Shown: piece after piece, positions 1 through 9,053 of the stretch | How the letters are laid out: the number at the start of each line of letters is the position of its first letter | How positions within the stretch are numbered: the stretch's first letter is position 1 | NCBI GenBank assembly: GCA_937901915.1 | Contig: CALGUD010000029.1 | Span: forward strand, 1 to 64,000 | DNA: 64,000 bases | Reading direction: 5' to 3' | Source: an uncultured Flavobacteriaceae bacterium | GTDB lineage: Bacteria > Bacteroidota > Bacteroidia > Flavobacteriales > Flavobacteriaceae | Program-made: the position numbers and the translations under genes | Notes under the pieces: generated by a model | What the model saw: only the letters and a program-made list of their open reading frames with translations | What the model was told of the DNA's origin: nothing | The model's database searches: none

Positions 1-124
1 AAAAGGTCAATGCATCGGAAAGGATGAAAAACCACATCATCATCTTGCCATAACTGGCTTTAAGTGGTTTATTTCCTCCCCCCCAAACTTTTTCTTCAAT
101 AGCTGTTTTAACAGTTGCTTCCAT
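1..124 (-). CDS. Cytochrome c oxidase subunit III, N-terminal fragment (runs off window)
   Basis: The first 41 codons of a minus-strand gene, starting at ATG 124-122 and leaving the window at base 1. The peptide begins MEATVKTAIEEKVWGGG and continues into NKPLKASYGKMMMWFFILSD, the typical start of the larger subunit III of flavobacterial heme-copper oxidase. It is the third gene of a run cyoE, subunit III, subunit III, 49 bp after the preceding gene. Subunit III stabilises the catalytic subunit I in the inner membrane. The family call rests on the N-terminus alone, so the rest of the protein cannot be judged. Confidence 0.75.
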   Translation of the reverse strand, partial: MEATVKTAIEEKVWGGGNKPLKASYGKMMMWFFILSDALTF

Positions 125-173
125 AAGAGTTAAATAGTCTGTTTAAAAAATTGGTCAAATTTACGTTTTTTAT

Positions 174-755
174 TTATCTAAAGAAATAGAAAAATAAAAT
201 CAGGTATACCCATAAAAAGCCCAGAAAGTGCCAAAAGATCACACCTAGTTCTAAACCAAGGGTTTGCCCGTGTTTATATCTATCTTTAAAATGATTATAA
301 ATTACTACTGAAATCACTATTAACCCGGCTATTACGTGCGCAATGTGTACTGCAGCAATTAAATATATAAATGAAAATGTTACATTACTTGTTGGCCCAG
401 TAAAATGATACCCCTTACTTATTATTTCAGAAAATCCTGAAAATTGGAACCCGATAAAAACAATTCCTAAGAAAAATGTTAGAAATAATAATGCCGTTGA
501 AAGTGATTTATCTTCTTTTTTTACAAAAATTTTAGCGAATTGAATGGTAATACTACTGGTAATTATAATGATAGTACTGTAAAGAAAGGCCTGAGGTAAA
601 TCTATATCTGACAACCAATCCGGTCGGGATGAGCTTACTATGTAAGCACTTGTCCACCCTGCAAAGGACATTAATAAACTTAAAATGCCAAAGCCGAGCA
701 TCATTTTTTTTGCCCTGATATTCTTCTCCTCTGTTGTCCCCTGTGTTAAATCCAT
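174..755 (-). CDS. Cytochrome c oxidase subunit III family protein
   Basis: A 193-aa membrane protein with five predicted transmembrane helices (about residues 18-40, 54-75, 87-107, 125-150 and 168-192). It has the subunit III landmarks: a HFTGP segment before helix 4, the His-rich HIAHVIAGL stretch inside helix 4, and the C-terminal FWHFLGFLWVYLILFF helix. It belongs to the short five-helix class found as a second subunit III in Bacteroidota operons. Its ATG overlaps the cyoE stop (TAATG), implying translational coupling, and another subunit III gene follows 49 bp downstream. Role: accessory subunit of the terminal oxidase in the inner membrane. Confidence 0.88.
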   Translation of the reverse strand: MDLTQGTTEEKNIRAKKMMLGFGILSLLMSFAGWTSAYIVSSSRPDWLSDIDLPQAFLYSTIIIITSSITIQFAKIFVKKEDKSLSTALLFLTFFLGIVFIGFQFSGFSEIISKGYHFTGPTSNVTFSFIYLIAAVHIAHVIAGLIVISVVIYNHFKDRYKHGQTLGLELGVIFWHFLGFLWVYLILFFYFFR

Positions 756-1681
756 TAACTCAAAAATTTATCAAGTACATAAACGATTTGCATGAGCGAT
801 ATATAGCTCACACTTGCCAGCATTAACGCCCTGGCCGACTTATTATCTCTTTTATTATATAACTTTATTGCAAAAACCAACATGCCAATTCCCATAAGGA
901 ATATAATAATTGCAGATGGAACGGATAGACCCAACCTGCCCGTAAATCCAAAAACCGGAATAATTGAAACTACAATCATCCAGATAGTGTACATGATAAT
1001 CTGAATTGCTGTTGATTTATCCTTTTTGCCCGTAGGCAGCATTTTAAAACCAGCTCTTTTATAATCTTCATCTAACATCCAGCCTATAGCCCAGAAATGT
1101 GGGAACTGCCAAAAAAACTGTATCATAAATAAAGTGCCTGGTTCAATACCAAAATCATTGGTTGCTGCGACCCAACCCAACATAAAAGGAATTGCACCCG
1201 GAAAAGCGCCGACAAAAACAGCCAATGGTGTTTTTGTTTTTAATGGTGTGTAAACACTGGTATATAAAAAAATAGATATTGCACCAAACATGGCCGTTTT
1301 GGGATTTACAACATAAAGGGTAATTACCCCAACGACAGTAAACACAAATGCAATTGTAAGAGCTGTATTGACAGACATCCTACCTGAAGGGACCGGTCTG
1401 TTTTTAGTCCGGTTCATTAAGGCATCCAGGTCTTTTTCAATAACCTGATTGAATGCATTGGAAGCACCAACCATGCAATAACCGCCAAAAGCCAATAAAA
1501 TTAAAGTTTGAAAATGAATTGTTTCAGCCCCAAGAAAATATCCTGCAATGGATGAAAACACTACGCTAAATGCTAAACCTGCTTTTGTAATTTGCTTGAA
1601 ATCATCAAAAATTATGGCTAACGTATTTGTTTTTGTTGAAGTACTTACTGCAGTTTTCATCAATAGTTTATAGTAAATCAT
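755..1681 (-). CDS. cyoE: Protoheme IX farnesyltransferase (heme O synthase)
   Basis: A 308-aa polytopic UbiA-family prenyltransferase that farnesylates heme b to heme O for the terminal oxidase. The first acidic prenyl-diphosphate motif lies in NQVIEKDLDALMNRTKNRP, and a second conserved polar loop reads DEDYKRAGFKMLP; about nine hydrophobic helices surround them. It heads an operon with two subunit III genes, and the TAATG overlap with the next gene supports co-translation. Two ATG starts are possible, at 1681 and at 1660 (MKTAVSTST). Both lie downstream of the promoter at 1705-1736. Homologues usually start near the second, but the first cannot be excluded. Confidence 0.93.
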   Translation of the reverse strand: MIYYKLLMKTAVSTSTKTNTLAIIFDDFKQITKAGLAFSVVFSSIAGYFLGAETIHFQTLILLAFGGYCMVGASNAFNQVIEKDLDALMNRTKNRPVPSGRMSVNTALTIAFVFTVVGVITLYVVNPKTAMFGAISIFLYTSVYTPLKTKTPLAVFVGAFPGAIPFMLGWVAATNDFGIEPGTLFMIQFFWQFPHFWAIGWMLDEDYKRAGFKMLPTGKKDKSTAIQIIMYTIWMIVVSIIPVFGFTGRLGLSVPSAIIIFLMGIGMLVFAIKLYNKRDNKSARALMLASVSYISLMQIVYVLDKFLS

Positions 1682-1704
1682 CCCAGCCTACCGGAAGGCA
1701 GGTG

Positions 1705-1736
1705 CAAAGATACTGTACAAAAGCTTTTTATGCAAA
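1705..1736 (-). promoter_or_regulatory. Bacteroidota-type promoter for the cyoE-subunit III operon
   Basis: Read on the minus strand, TTTG (1736-1733), 20 bases, then TATCTTTG (1712-1705) match the -33 and -7 boxes. Transcription would start near 1698, 17 bases before the upstream ATG of cyoE. Confidence 0.65.
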
Positions 1737-1800
1737 GTTCAACTCCTAAAAAATCGGATTAAATATTAATTCGAAATTCCAGGAGTTAAACTAATAACTA

Positions 1801-3402
1801 TTATAGCTCAAAAGCTCCTAAATCCGGCACTTCATCCCTGGCCTTACCACTTAAATCATATGATGAAGACTCTGCACCTTCAATATATTGGCCTTTATTA
1901 ATAATGTTTTCCCTGGTGAACTCATTATCGTTGAGACGGAAATCAAAATTGTCCGGGTCTACAAAAATTTCATACATCAGGCTGTATGTCTGTTCAGATG
2001 TTAACACATAATTATTTTCTACACGAATATTTTCACCTTCTTCATTAACATTCACCGACCGTGAAACAATATTATTAGCTATTATGGAGTTTCTGCTTGG
2101 CCCCCTGGATTTATGGCTTTCTATTTCAATCCAAGGGGTTCTGTCATAACCTGTATCTTGTGCTAAAACTGTATTATTTAGCACTTTACCATCAATGAGC
2201 CCATAAAGTGCAATACCATGGTAATTATCTGTAAAAATTATGTTGTTTTCTACAGTCCAGTTTTCAAAAAAACCATCAAAACATCCTATTGCCTGGAGTT
2301 TTCCCGGGTTGTCATCTCCTGGCGCACCCATTACAATTAAGTTTCCTCTTAAGGTAACATTTTTTAATGTGCCCCCTCCGGTACCACCATCATCACCTCT
2401 TGACCAGCCCTGAATACCATCGTGATGTCGGTACTCCGGAAGCTCACTATCAACATAAATACATCCAATGATCTGATTGTAGTTAAAATCTAAATTGTTA
2501 CTATCTATACGCACACCGTCATGACTAAAATTTAATATCTTATTGCTGATTGCTTTGCAATTATCAGCTAAATAGCTAAAGTTCATTCCGGAATCCAGGT
2601 TTTCCAATGTGCAATTGTAAATCTCTATCTCCTCAACAGTACGGAGGGTAATGCCACTGGCACTTTTATCCAACCAGTCCCTTACAGTCCATGAGTTTGT
2701 ATCTTCTGTTGTTTTTATAATAATACTATTGAGTTTTACATTTGAGCCATTTCCCCAATAACCGCTTGATAGATGTATCATTGAACCTGTAGCATTTTTA
2801 TTCAGCACTTCGGCTTCCCAATAATTCCCCTCACCTTCAAAACTATCCTTAACAATTTTAAAATTTTTGAGATATACGTTTTTAAAAGCCCCTATAATTT
2901 TAAATTGAGACAATACTGCATCATTATTTTGTCCTCTTATGGTGAGCCAACCCTCCTTAAAAGTGAAATTTTGCAATGAAATATTTCCGTGATAACCGTC
3001 TCTTAATATTAATTCGTCTCCCTCTTTTACAGGAGCATGCTCATTAACAAATATCAATGAATTGGGATCGTTGACATCTGAGCGTTTATAGTATTGAACG
3101 AGTCCATCATCTATCACCTGTTGTAATGTTTTCCATGGCTTGTTCTCACTACCATCACCTTCAGGCGATCCGTTTACAGGATCTACATAATAACTGTTTC
3201 CTGTTACTTCAGGTTCTATAAACTCGTATTGATGAAAATCAGAAGGGGTATTAGTGTCGGGATTCTCTGTTTCGGAAATTTCTGTTACCGGATTTTCTAC
3301 TTCGGGAGTTTGAGTTTGTGGCAGTTCGTCTTCACTACAACTATAAATAACAAACATTAAAAGGACACTTCTTACTACAGAATAAAATACATTTTTAGAC
3401 AT
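1801..3402 (-). CDS. Right-handed parallel beta-helix lipoprotein
   Basis: A 533-aa predicted lipoprotein: a hydrophobic N-terminus ends in VIYSC, so Cys22 is the likely lipidated residue. A Pro/Glu/Thr-rich linker follows (about 25-55). The sequence YYVDPVNGSPEGDGS with PWKTLQQ is the usual entry into a pectate-lyase-like beta-helix, and Asn-rich rungs (ENNIIF, LNNTVL, IANNIV, VENNYV) run to about residue 490. The C-terminus has the common DFRL...DLGAFEL ending. Beta-helix proteins of this type are often polysaccharide lyases or hydrolases. No catalytic set is clear here and no SusC/SusD genes are adjacent, so the substrate is unknown. Confidence 0.72.
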   Translation of the reverse strand: MSKNVFYSVVRSVLLMFVIYSCSEDELPQTQTPEVENPVTEISETENPDTNTPSDFHQYEFIEPEVTGNSYYVDPVNGSPEGDGSENKPWKTLQQVIDDGLVQYYKRSDVNDPNSLIFVNEHAPVKEGDELILRDGYHGNISLQNFTFKEGWLTIRGQNNDAVLSQFKIIGAFKNVYLKNFKIVKDSFEGEGNYWEAEVLNKNATGSMIHLSSGYWGNGSNVKLNSIIIKTTEDTNSWTVRDWLDKSASGITLRTVEEIEIYNCTLENLDSGMNFSYLADNCKAISNKILNFSHDGVRIDSNNLDFNYNQIIGCIYVDSELPEYRHHDGIQGWSRGDDGGTGGGTLKNVTLRGNLIVMGAPGDDNPGKLQAIGCFDGFFENWTVENNIIFTDNYHGIALYGLIDGKVLNNTVLAQDTGYDRTPWIEIESHKSRGPSRNSIIANNIVSRSVNVNEEGENIRVENNYVLTSEQTYSLMYEIFVDPDNFDFRLNDNEFTRENIINKGQYIEGAESSSYDLSGKARDEVPDLGAFEL

Positions 3403-3478
3403 GATTTAATTGGGTTTGGTTAATATTATAATCATATTACAATAGCTAGTAGGAAAATGTAGGTATTCTATTATATAG

Positions 3479-3486
3479 CAAACATA
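3479..3486 (-). promoter_or_regulatory. Possible -7 box upstream of the beta-helix lipoprotein gene
   Basis: TATGTTTG on the minus strand fits TAnnTTTG. It lies 77 bases upstream of the ATG at 3402. No TTG is found at the usual -33 distance, so support is weak. Confidence 0.3.
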
Positions 3487-3525
3487 GTTAAATAGTATAA
3501 AATTATCGATTTATTTATATGTGTG

Positions 3526-5688
3526 TTATTCTTTGATTTTTTCTAAAACTGATTTGTTTGGCAGTTCTTGATATCCCATATTGTACAAGGCAAAACTCAT
3601 AATATCTGTATATTCATCAATTATTATTGATGTAGGTTTACCTGCCCCGTGACCGGCTTTAGTATTAATTCGTATCAGCACCGGATTACTGCCACTTTGC
3701 TTTTCCTGTAATTCAGCAGCAAACTTAAAACTATGGGCTGGCACTACACGGTCATCATGATCCCCGGTTGTAATGATTGTTGCCGGATAATCTGTTCCTT
3801 CTTTAATATTGTGAAGTGGAGAATAGGTTTTTAAATAGTTAAACATTTCTTCATTTTCTTCAGACGTACCATAATCATACGCCCACCCGGCCCCAGCCGT
3901 AAATTTATGATACCTGAGCATATCCAGTACACCAACAGCTGGCAATGCCACTTTCACTAAATCCGGCCTCTGTGTCATTGTTGCTCCAACTAACAATCCG
4001 CCATTTGAACCTCCTTGAACAGCGAGATATGCGGGCGAAGTATACTTATTTTCAATCAAATATTCAGCAGCTGCAATAAAATCATCAAAAACATTCTGCT
4101 TTTGCATTTTAGTGCCGGCAATATGCCATTGTTTTCCATATTCTCCTCCTCCTCTTAAATTGGGTACTGCATAAACACCCCCTTGTTCGAGCCAAACAGA
4201 CCTAATTACGTTAAAGGATGGGGTTAGACTTACATTGAAACCACCATATCCATATAAAATAGTAGGGTTCTTACCAGTGAGCTCTACACCTTTTTTATAA
4301 GTGATGATCATAGGTACCCTGGTGCTGTCTTTAGAATGATAAAAAACCTGTTTTGATTCGTATTCATCAACATTAAAATCAATATCAGGGGCCCAGTACA
4401 ATTCCGCAGTCCCTGTTTCAGGGTTAAATGAGTAAGTGCTGACAGGTGTATTATAATTCGTGAAATAATAATAAAGTTTTTCATCTTCTTTTTTACCGGA
4501 CAAATTATGAATACTTCCCAAACCAGGTAATTCTATTTCACGTATGAAGTTCCCCTGGTAATCATACTGAAATACTTTAGAAATGGCATCTATCATATAT
4601 TCAGTAAAGAAATATCCGGCACCTGTGGATGGTAATAAAACATTCTCAGTCTCAGGAATAAAATCTGTCCAGTTTTCCGGGGTTGGGTCAGAGATATCAA
4701 CTGTAACTATCCGTTTATTAGGTGCATTAAAATTCGTTACGATATAAAGCTTAGTGCCTTCATTATCTATTACATAACTATCGCTTTCAAAATTATCAAC
4801 TATAGTAATTAAATTACTTTCAGGATCTTCCAGATCTATAGCATACATACGATTTCCGGAAGTAGATTCTGAAGCTGTAATAATCAGGTATCTATCATCT
4901 TCCGTAACTTTTCCCCATAAATAACGATGTTTTTGACCTTCTGTACCTCCAAAAATTAACTTATCTTCTTTTTGGTTTGTTCTTATTTTGTGATAATAAA
5001 GCTTGTGCTGGTCTGTTTTGGCAGAAAGTTCACTTCCTTCAGGTTTGTTGTAACTGGAATAGAAAAAGCCTTCATCTCCCTTCCATGACAAATCAGAAAA
5101 CTTAACATCAACTAATGTATCTTCTATGATTTCTTTTTTCACAGCATCCATGATAATCACTTTTCTCCAATCGCTTCCACCTTCTGAAATGGAATAAGCC
5201 GCAAGATTCCCGCTTTTAGAAAAACTTAATTGGTCTAATGATGTGGTGCCATCTTCAGAAAAAGTATTGGGATCCAAAAATAATTCTTCATCATCTGTAC
5301 CTACTTTTTTCCTGTAAATAACGTATTGATCTTGCAATCCGTCATTTTTTCGATAATAAATATAATTGCCTTCTTCAAAAGGAGCTGAAATTTTCTCATA
5401 ATCCCATAGTTGCTCCAAACGTTTTTTAAGCTGATTCCGGAAAGGAATCTTTTCTAGGTACCCAAAAGTAACTTCGTTCTGCTGTCTAACCCACTGTGCA
5501 GTTTCATCAGACCGGTCATCTTCGAGCCATCTGTATGGATCAGGCACTTTATTATCAAAATAAGTGTCTACAGTATCCATTTTCTTTGTTAAAGGATATT
5601 TCACTATATCTGAATTGTCTTTTTTACAGGAGGAGATAATCCCTGCTGCGGAAAATATTATCAAAATTTTTCTCATGTAACTTTTCAA
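3526..5688 (-). CDS. Prolyl oligopeptidase family serine peptidase (S9), lipoprotein
   Basis: A 720-aa S9A peptidase cleaving proline-containing oligopeptides. The N-terminus MRKILIIFSAAGIISSC ends in a lipobox, suggesting membrane anchoring on the periplasmic or outer side. An N-terminal domain opening with DPYRWLEDD precedes a beta-propeller gate (about 80-430). The C-terminal alpha/beta-hydrolase domain contains GGSNGG with nucleophile Ser561, GDHDDRVVPAHS with Asp646, and KAGHGAG with His680, so the triad is intact. Length matches the family. It stands alone between intergenic hairpins. MRK at residue 5 is an equally plausible start. Confidence 0.92.
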   Translation of the reverse strand: MKSYMRKILIIFSAAGIISSCKKDNSDIVKYPLTKKMDTVDTYFDNKVPDPYRWLEDDRSDETAQWVRQQNEVTFGYLEKIPFRNQLKKRLEQLWDYEKISAPFEEGNYIYYRKNDGLQDQYVIYRKKVGTDDEELFLDPNTFSEDGTTSLDQLSFSKSGNLAAYSISEGGSDWRKVIIMDAVKKEIIEDTLVDVKFSDLSWKGDEGFFYSSYNKPEGSELSAKTDQHKLYYHKIRTNQKEDKLIFGGTEGQKHRYLWGKVTEDDRYLIITASESTSGNRMYAIDLEDPESNLITIVDNFESDSYVIDNEGTKLYIVTNFNAPNKRIVTVDISDPTPENWTDFIPETENVLLPSTGAGYFFTEYMIDAISKVFQYDYQGNFIREIELPGLGSIHNLSGKKEDEKLYYYFTNYNTPVSTYSFNPETGTAELYWAPDIDFNVDEYESKQVFYHSKDSTRVPMIITYKKGVELTGKNPTILYGYGGFNVSLTPSFNVIRSVWLEQGGVYAVPNLRGGGEYGKQWHIAGTKMQKQNVFDDFIAAAEYLIENKYTSPAYLAVQGGSNGGLLVGATMTQRPDLVKVALPAVGVLDMLRYHKFTAGAGWAYDYGTSEENEEMFNYLKTYSPLHNIKEGTDYPATIITTGDHDDRVVPAHSFKFAAELQEKQSGSNPVLIRINTKAGHGAGKPTSIIIDEYTDIMSFALYNMGYQELPNKSVLEKIKE

Positions 5689-5712
5689 AATAAATTAGCG
5701 ATGAAAAGATAC

Positions 5713-5749
5713 AAAAAAGCCCATAAAAATTATTTTTTTAAGGGCTTTT
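5713..5749 (-). terminator. Rho-independent terminator after the Dabb-domain gene
   Basis: An 8-bp stem AAAAGCCC (5715-5722) pairs with GGGCTTTT (5742-5749). On the minus strand it is followed by a T run (5718-5713), 26 bases past the stop of the 5775-6167 gene. Confidence 0.7.
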
Positions 5750-5774
5750 ATACTTTAAAAGGGAAATAATCCTC

Positions 5775-6167
5775 CTAATCTAATGTATTTACAGAATCAT
5801 ATATTAGGACTTTCTTCCAGAGGTTTTGAGATTCGCCTATAAATGTTTTATGAACATCTTCTTCCTGATATTTATCATGCATTTCTTTGTTCTTAAATGA
5901 CACAATAAGACTGTATGTATAGGTATTATCTATAACCTCTCTGTTTGTTGAAGCAGGCATCCCAATGTGCTTGGAAAGGATAACTTTTGAACTGTTTATG
6001 AATTTTTTCAATGATTTTTCAAATGCATCCCTGTCGGCCTTGCTGTCAGGATTTTTAAGCCAAAAATAAACTGAATGAACAAAATCGCCTTTAATTACTT
6101 CTGATTCCTGCGCTGATAAGGACATTGACATAACGATTAAAGTTAGTACTAAAATTAGTTTTTTCAT
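5775..6167 (-). CDS. Dabb (stress-responsive A/B barrel) domain secreted protein
   Basis: A 130-aa protein. The chosen start, ATG 6167, gives a clean Sec signal peptide (MKKLILVLTLIVMSMSLSAQ). The open frame continues upstream to 6242, but that segment overlaps the terminator of asd. The mature part has the Dabb pattern: FVHSVYFWLKNPDSKADRDA, then a Lys-rich helix, then YSLIVSFKNKEMHDKYQEED with a terminal VHKTF. Dabb proteins are small dimeric ferredoxin-like barrels of mostly unknown function. The signal peptide implies a periplasmic location. It lies between asd and the S9 peptidase, each separated from it by a hairpin, so it is probably its own transcript. Confidence 0.8.
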   Translation of the reverse strand: MKKLILVLTLIVMSMSLSAQESEVIKGDFVHSVYFWLKNPDSKADRDAFEKSLKKFINSSKVILSKHIGMPASTNREVIDNTYTYSLIVSFKNKEMHDKYQEEDVHKTFIGESQNLWKKVLIYDSVNTLD

Positions 6168-6203
6168 GATAATAAGTTTTATAATCGCCGCAAGATAAGA
6201 AAT

Positions 6204-6237
6204 AAAAAAAGCTCCCCGTTTAATAGCGAAGAGCTTT
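6204..6237 (-). terminator. Rho-independent terminator after asd
   Basis: AAAGCTC (6208-6214) pairs with GAGCTTT (6231-6237). A T run on the minus strand (6210-6204) follows the stem, 23 bases past the asd stop. Confidence 0.65.
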
Positions 6238-6260
6238 AACAATTTAATTCAATTATCTGT

Positions 6261-7250
6261 TTATAAAATTTTGTTTTCAATTAAGTATTCGGCTATCTGA
6301 ACGGCGTTTGTAGCTGCTCCTTTCCTGAGATTATCTGCAACAATCCACATGTTTAAGGAATTTGGCTGTGATTCATCCCTACGGATCCTGCCCACAAAAA
6401 CATCATCTTTGCCTTGTGCATACAAAGGCATGGGGTATGTATTGGTGTCGGGATTATCCTGAAGTGTTACCCCCGGCGTATTGCTTAAAATTTTCCGTAC
6501 TTCGGAAAGATCAAAATCATTTTCAAATTGAAGATTGACAGACTCACTATGTCCGCCCACAACCGGGATCCTGATTGCTGTTGCAGTAACTGCAATAGTT
6601 TTATCATTTAATATTTTCTGTGTTTCACGAACCAGTTTCATTTCTTCTTTGGTGTACCCGTTTTCTTCGAAAACATCACAATGTGGCAATGCATTTCTGT
6701 GTATTTGATACGGATAAGCCATTTCATCCTTTATTCCGGCATATTCATTCTCTAACTGACGTACAGCTTTTACACCCGTACCTGTAATAGATTGATAGGT
6801 AGACACCACTACTCTTTTTATCCTGTATTTATTGTGTAGGGGAGCCAAAGCCATCACCATCTGAATGGTTGAACAGTTTGGGTTCGCTATTATTTTATCT
6901 TCTTTTGTAAGTTCTGACGCATTAATTTCGGGGACAACCAATTTTTTTCCCGGATCCATCCGCCATGCAGAAGAGTTATCAATGACGGTAGTACCTGCCT
7001 CCGCAAATTTAGGCGCCCATTCAAGAGATGTACCTCCACCGGCTGAAAAGATGGCAATATCCGGCCTGGCAGCAACTGCATCGGCCAAACTGATAATTTT
7101 ATACTTATTTCCTTTATACTCTATTTCCTTACCAACTGACCTTTCGGAAGCTACAGGAATTAATTCTGATATTGGAAAATTTCTTTCTGCTAAAACTTTT
7201 AGCATCACTTCGCCTACCATACCGGTAGCGCCAACAACAGCTACTTTCAT
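6261..7250 (-). CDS. asd: Aspartate-semialdehyde dehydrogenase
   Basis: A 329-aa enzyme that reduces aspartyl-phosphate to aspartate semialdehyde with NADPH, the branch point to lysine/diaminopimelate, threonine and methionine. The N-terminal GATGMVGEVM is the dinucleotide-binding loop. NPNCST holds the catalytic Cys126, and RIPVVGGHSE supplies the substrate-binding Arg and general base His234. Length is normal. It is a single-gene unit with its own matching promoter (7274-7303) and terminator (6204-6237). Confidence 0.97.
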   Translation of the reverse strand: MKVAVVGATGMVGEVMLKVLAERNFPISELIPVASERSVGKEIEYKGNKYKIISLADAVAARPDIAIFSAGGGTSLEWAPKFAEAGTTVIDNSSAWRMDPGKKLVVPEINASELTKEDKIIANPNCSTIQMVMALAPLHNKYRIKRVVVSTYQSITGTGVKAVRQLENEYAGIKDEMAYPYQIHRNALPHCDVFEENGYTKEEMKLVRETQKILNDKTIAVTATAIRIPVVGGHSESVNLQFENDFDLSEVRKILSNTPGVTLQDNPDTNTYPMPLYAQGKDDVFVGRIRRDESQPNSLNMWIVADNLRKGAATNAVQIAEYLIENKIL

Positions 7251-7273
7251 TTTAATATAGTTTATTTTGAGAG

Positions 7274-7303
7274 CAAAATTAGTTTTTATTTCCGGCTGTA
7301 CAA
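7274..7303 (-). promoter_or_regulatory. Bacteroidota-type promoter for asd
   Basis: On the minus strand, TTG (7303-7301), 19 bases, then TAATTTTG (7281-7274). This is a full match to the -33/-7 pattern, placing the start of transcription about 17 bases before the asd ATG. Confidence 0.7.
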
Positions 7304-7361
7304 CCTAAATTACAAACTATAATTAAAATATAACATTTTGTTATAAAATAAACAATAATTT

Positions 7362-7389
7362 AAAAAAACCACCTTTGCATAGGTGGTTT
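7362..7389 (-). terminator. Rho-independent terminator after mscL
   Basis: A 9-bp perfect stem AAACCACCT (7366-7374) / AGGTGGTTT (7381-7389) with a 6-base loop. It is followed on the minus strand by seven T (7368-7362), about 43 bases past the mscL stop. Confidence 0.85.
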
Positions 7390-7432
7390 AGTTAAACAAA
7401 ATACAGAATGTGCAATGTAGCGGCACATATTT

Positions 7433-7858
7433 TTATTTGTTCTGTTTTTTCAGTTCATCTCTTATTTCCATTAATAATTCCTCGGTTGTAGGGCCCGCAG
7501 GGGCTGCCGGTGTTTCTTCTTTCTTTTTCTTGGTTTTTTCATACCCTTTAAGTAACCAGAAAATCACAAATCCTATAATTATAAAATCAATAACGGCTTG
7601 CAAAAAGTTACCATAGGTGAGAATTGCACCCCCGGCTTCCTTTGCTGCTTCTACAGTTTCATATTCTCCCCCATCCAAAGAGAAAAATAAATTATTTACA
7701 TTTTGGCCTTGAAGAATTAAGCCTATTACCGGCATAATTACATCCTGAACCAGGGAACCTACAATTTTGTTGAATGCAGTACCAATAATTACAGCTGTAG
7801 CCAAAGCTATAACGTCGCCTTTCATTAAAAAAGCTTTAAAATCTTTTAAGAATCCCAT
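7433..7858 (-). CDS. mscL: Large-conductance mechanosensitive channel
   Basis: A 141-aa inner-membrane channel that opens under membrane tension to release solutes in hypo-osmotic shock. The signature N-terminus has a short amphipathic helix (MGFLKDFKAFLMKGD), then a first transmembrane helix with the small-residue pore face (ALATAVIIGTAFNKIVGSL), QDVIMP, a periplasmic loop, a second helix (about 84-104), and a charged cytoplasmic C-terminal helix (TEELLMEIRDELKKQNK). Length fits the family. It appears monocistronic, with a strong terminator. Confidence 0.95.
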   Translation of the reverse strand: MGFLKDFKAFLMKGDVIALATAVIIGTAFNKIVGSLVQDVIMPVIGLILQGQNVNNLFFSLDGGEYETVEAAKEAGGAILTYGNFLQAVIDFIIIGFVIFWLLKGYEKTKKKKEETPAAPAGPTTEELLMEIRDELKKQNK

Positions 7859-7935
7859 GTCAAAGAATTATTTAGTTGTTACTATTTCCTAAAATTAATG
7901 AAAAAATAAAAGCCGTTGGTTTTTTATGAAAGGAA

Positions 7936-9051
7936 TCACAGCTTATTAATAAATATTCTTTTAACACGCTGTGATATTGAGGTTACCAGCTCATAAGATA
8001 TTGTACCGGCAGTAGCAGCAAGGGCTTCAGCCGTAAGATTTTGCCCAAAAACAATTACTTCGTCCCCTTCCTCGCAATCAATTCCTGTTACGTCTACCAT
8101 GATCATATCCATACATACATTGCCGGTAATATATGCCGGCTTACCATGAATGGTAACAAAACCTTTACGATTGCCATACTGACGGCCAATACCATCTGCA
8201 TGTCCTATGGGAAGTGTTGCAGTTTTTGTTTGTTTTGAAGCTATAAAACCCCTGTTGTATCCTACACTTTCGCCTTCTTCAATATGATGTATCTGAGAGA
8301 TTACCGTTTTAAGTGTTGAAATAGGTATTAGGAACCGGTCATAAGCAGGATCATTTCCAAATCCGTATAACCCGATACCTGACCGTACCATATCAAATTG
8401 TGCTACATCCGAATAATTTAATATCCCGGATGTGTTAAGCTGGTGCTTAAGAGTTCTATATCCTAATTTATTTTCCAGTTCCAAAGTGATTTCCTTAAAG
8501 GCATTAATCTGTTTCAAAGTAAACTTCTTTTCATTTAGATCTTCAGAAGCTGCCAGATGCGAAAAAACAGACCTTATTTTAACTGATTTCGTTTTATTAA
8601 GTATACTTACAACATAATCTATTTCATTTTTTCCAAATCCCAGCCTGTTTAATCCTGTATTGAACTTAATATGAACCGGATAACTTTTTTGATTTGACTT
8701 TTCGGCAACCTCAATAAATGCAGTTAACACTTTTGCATTATAAAGGTTGGGCTCTAAGCTGTATTCCACAATCTCATTAAAATGAACAGGTAGCGGATGT
8801 AAAACCAGTATCGGGGTTTTAATCCCGGCATTTCTGAGTGCAATTCCTTCAGAAGTGTATGCTACGGCTAAGTAATCTACTCCAAGTTTTTCCAAATGTC
8901 TGGCAATTTCGATCGGGTCGCTTCCATAACCAAAAGCTTTTACAACCGCCATGAACATGGTTTCCGAATCTAACTTGGATTTTAAAAATTCAAAATTATG
9001 TTTCAGGGCACCAAGGTCTATCTCTAAAACAGTTTCTGTAGCTTTAGGCAT
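7936..9051 (-). CDS. alr: Alanine racemase
   Basis: A 371-aa PLP enzyme interconverting L- and D-alanine for peptidoglycan. PLP-lysine Lys38 sits in VVKAFGYGSD; the more usual KADAYGHG sequence is altered, but the Lys and YG are kept. The second catalytic residue, Tyr265, lies in VGYNRGF at the start of the beta-rich C-terminal domain. RSGIGLYG and GNVCMDM are further family marks. The gene starts 2 bp after the tdk stop, so tdk-alr is a two-gene operon. Alr genes in some Bacteroidota are fused to murF; this one is not. Confidence 0.95.
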   Translation of the reverse strand: MPKATETVLEIDLGALKHNFEFLKSKLDSETMFMAVVKAFGYGSDPIEIARHLEKLGVDYLAVAYTSEGIALRNAGIKTPILVLHPLPVHFNEIVEYSLEPNLYNAKVLTAFIEVAEKSNQKSYPVHIKFNTGLNRLGFGKNEIDYVVSILNKTKSVKIRSVFSHLAASEDLNEKKFTLKQINAFKEITLELENKLGYRTLKHQLNTSGILNYSDVAQFDMVRSGIGLYGFGNDPAYDRFLIPISTLKTVISQIHHIEEGESVGYNRGFIASKQTKTATLPIGHADGIGRQYGNRKGFVTIHGKPAYITGNVCMDMIMVDVTGIDCEEGDEVIVFGQNLTAEALAATAGTISYELVTSISQRVKRIFINKL

Positions 9052-9053
9052 TT

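Noticed and set aside
6865..7260. Plus-strand ORF of 131 aa
   Set aside because: It lies fully opposite asd, whose catalytic motifs are clear; the plus-strand translation has no recognisable family and no start signal.
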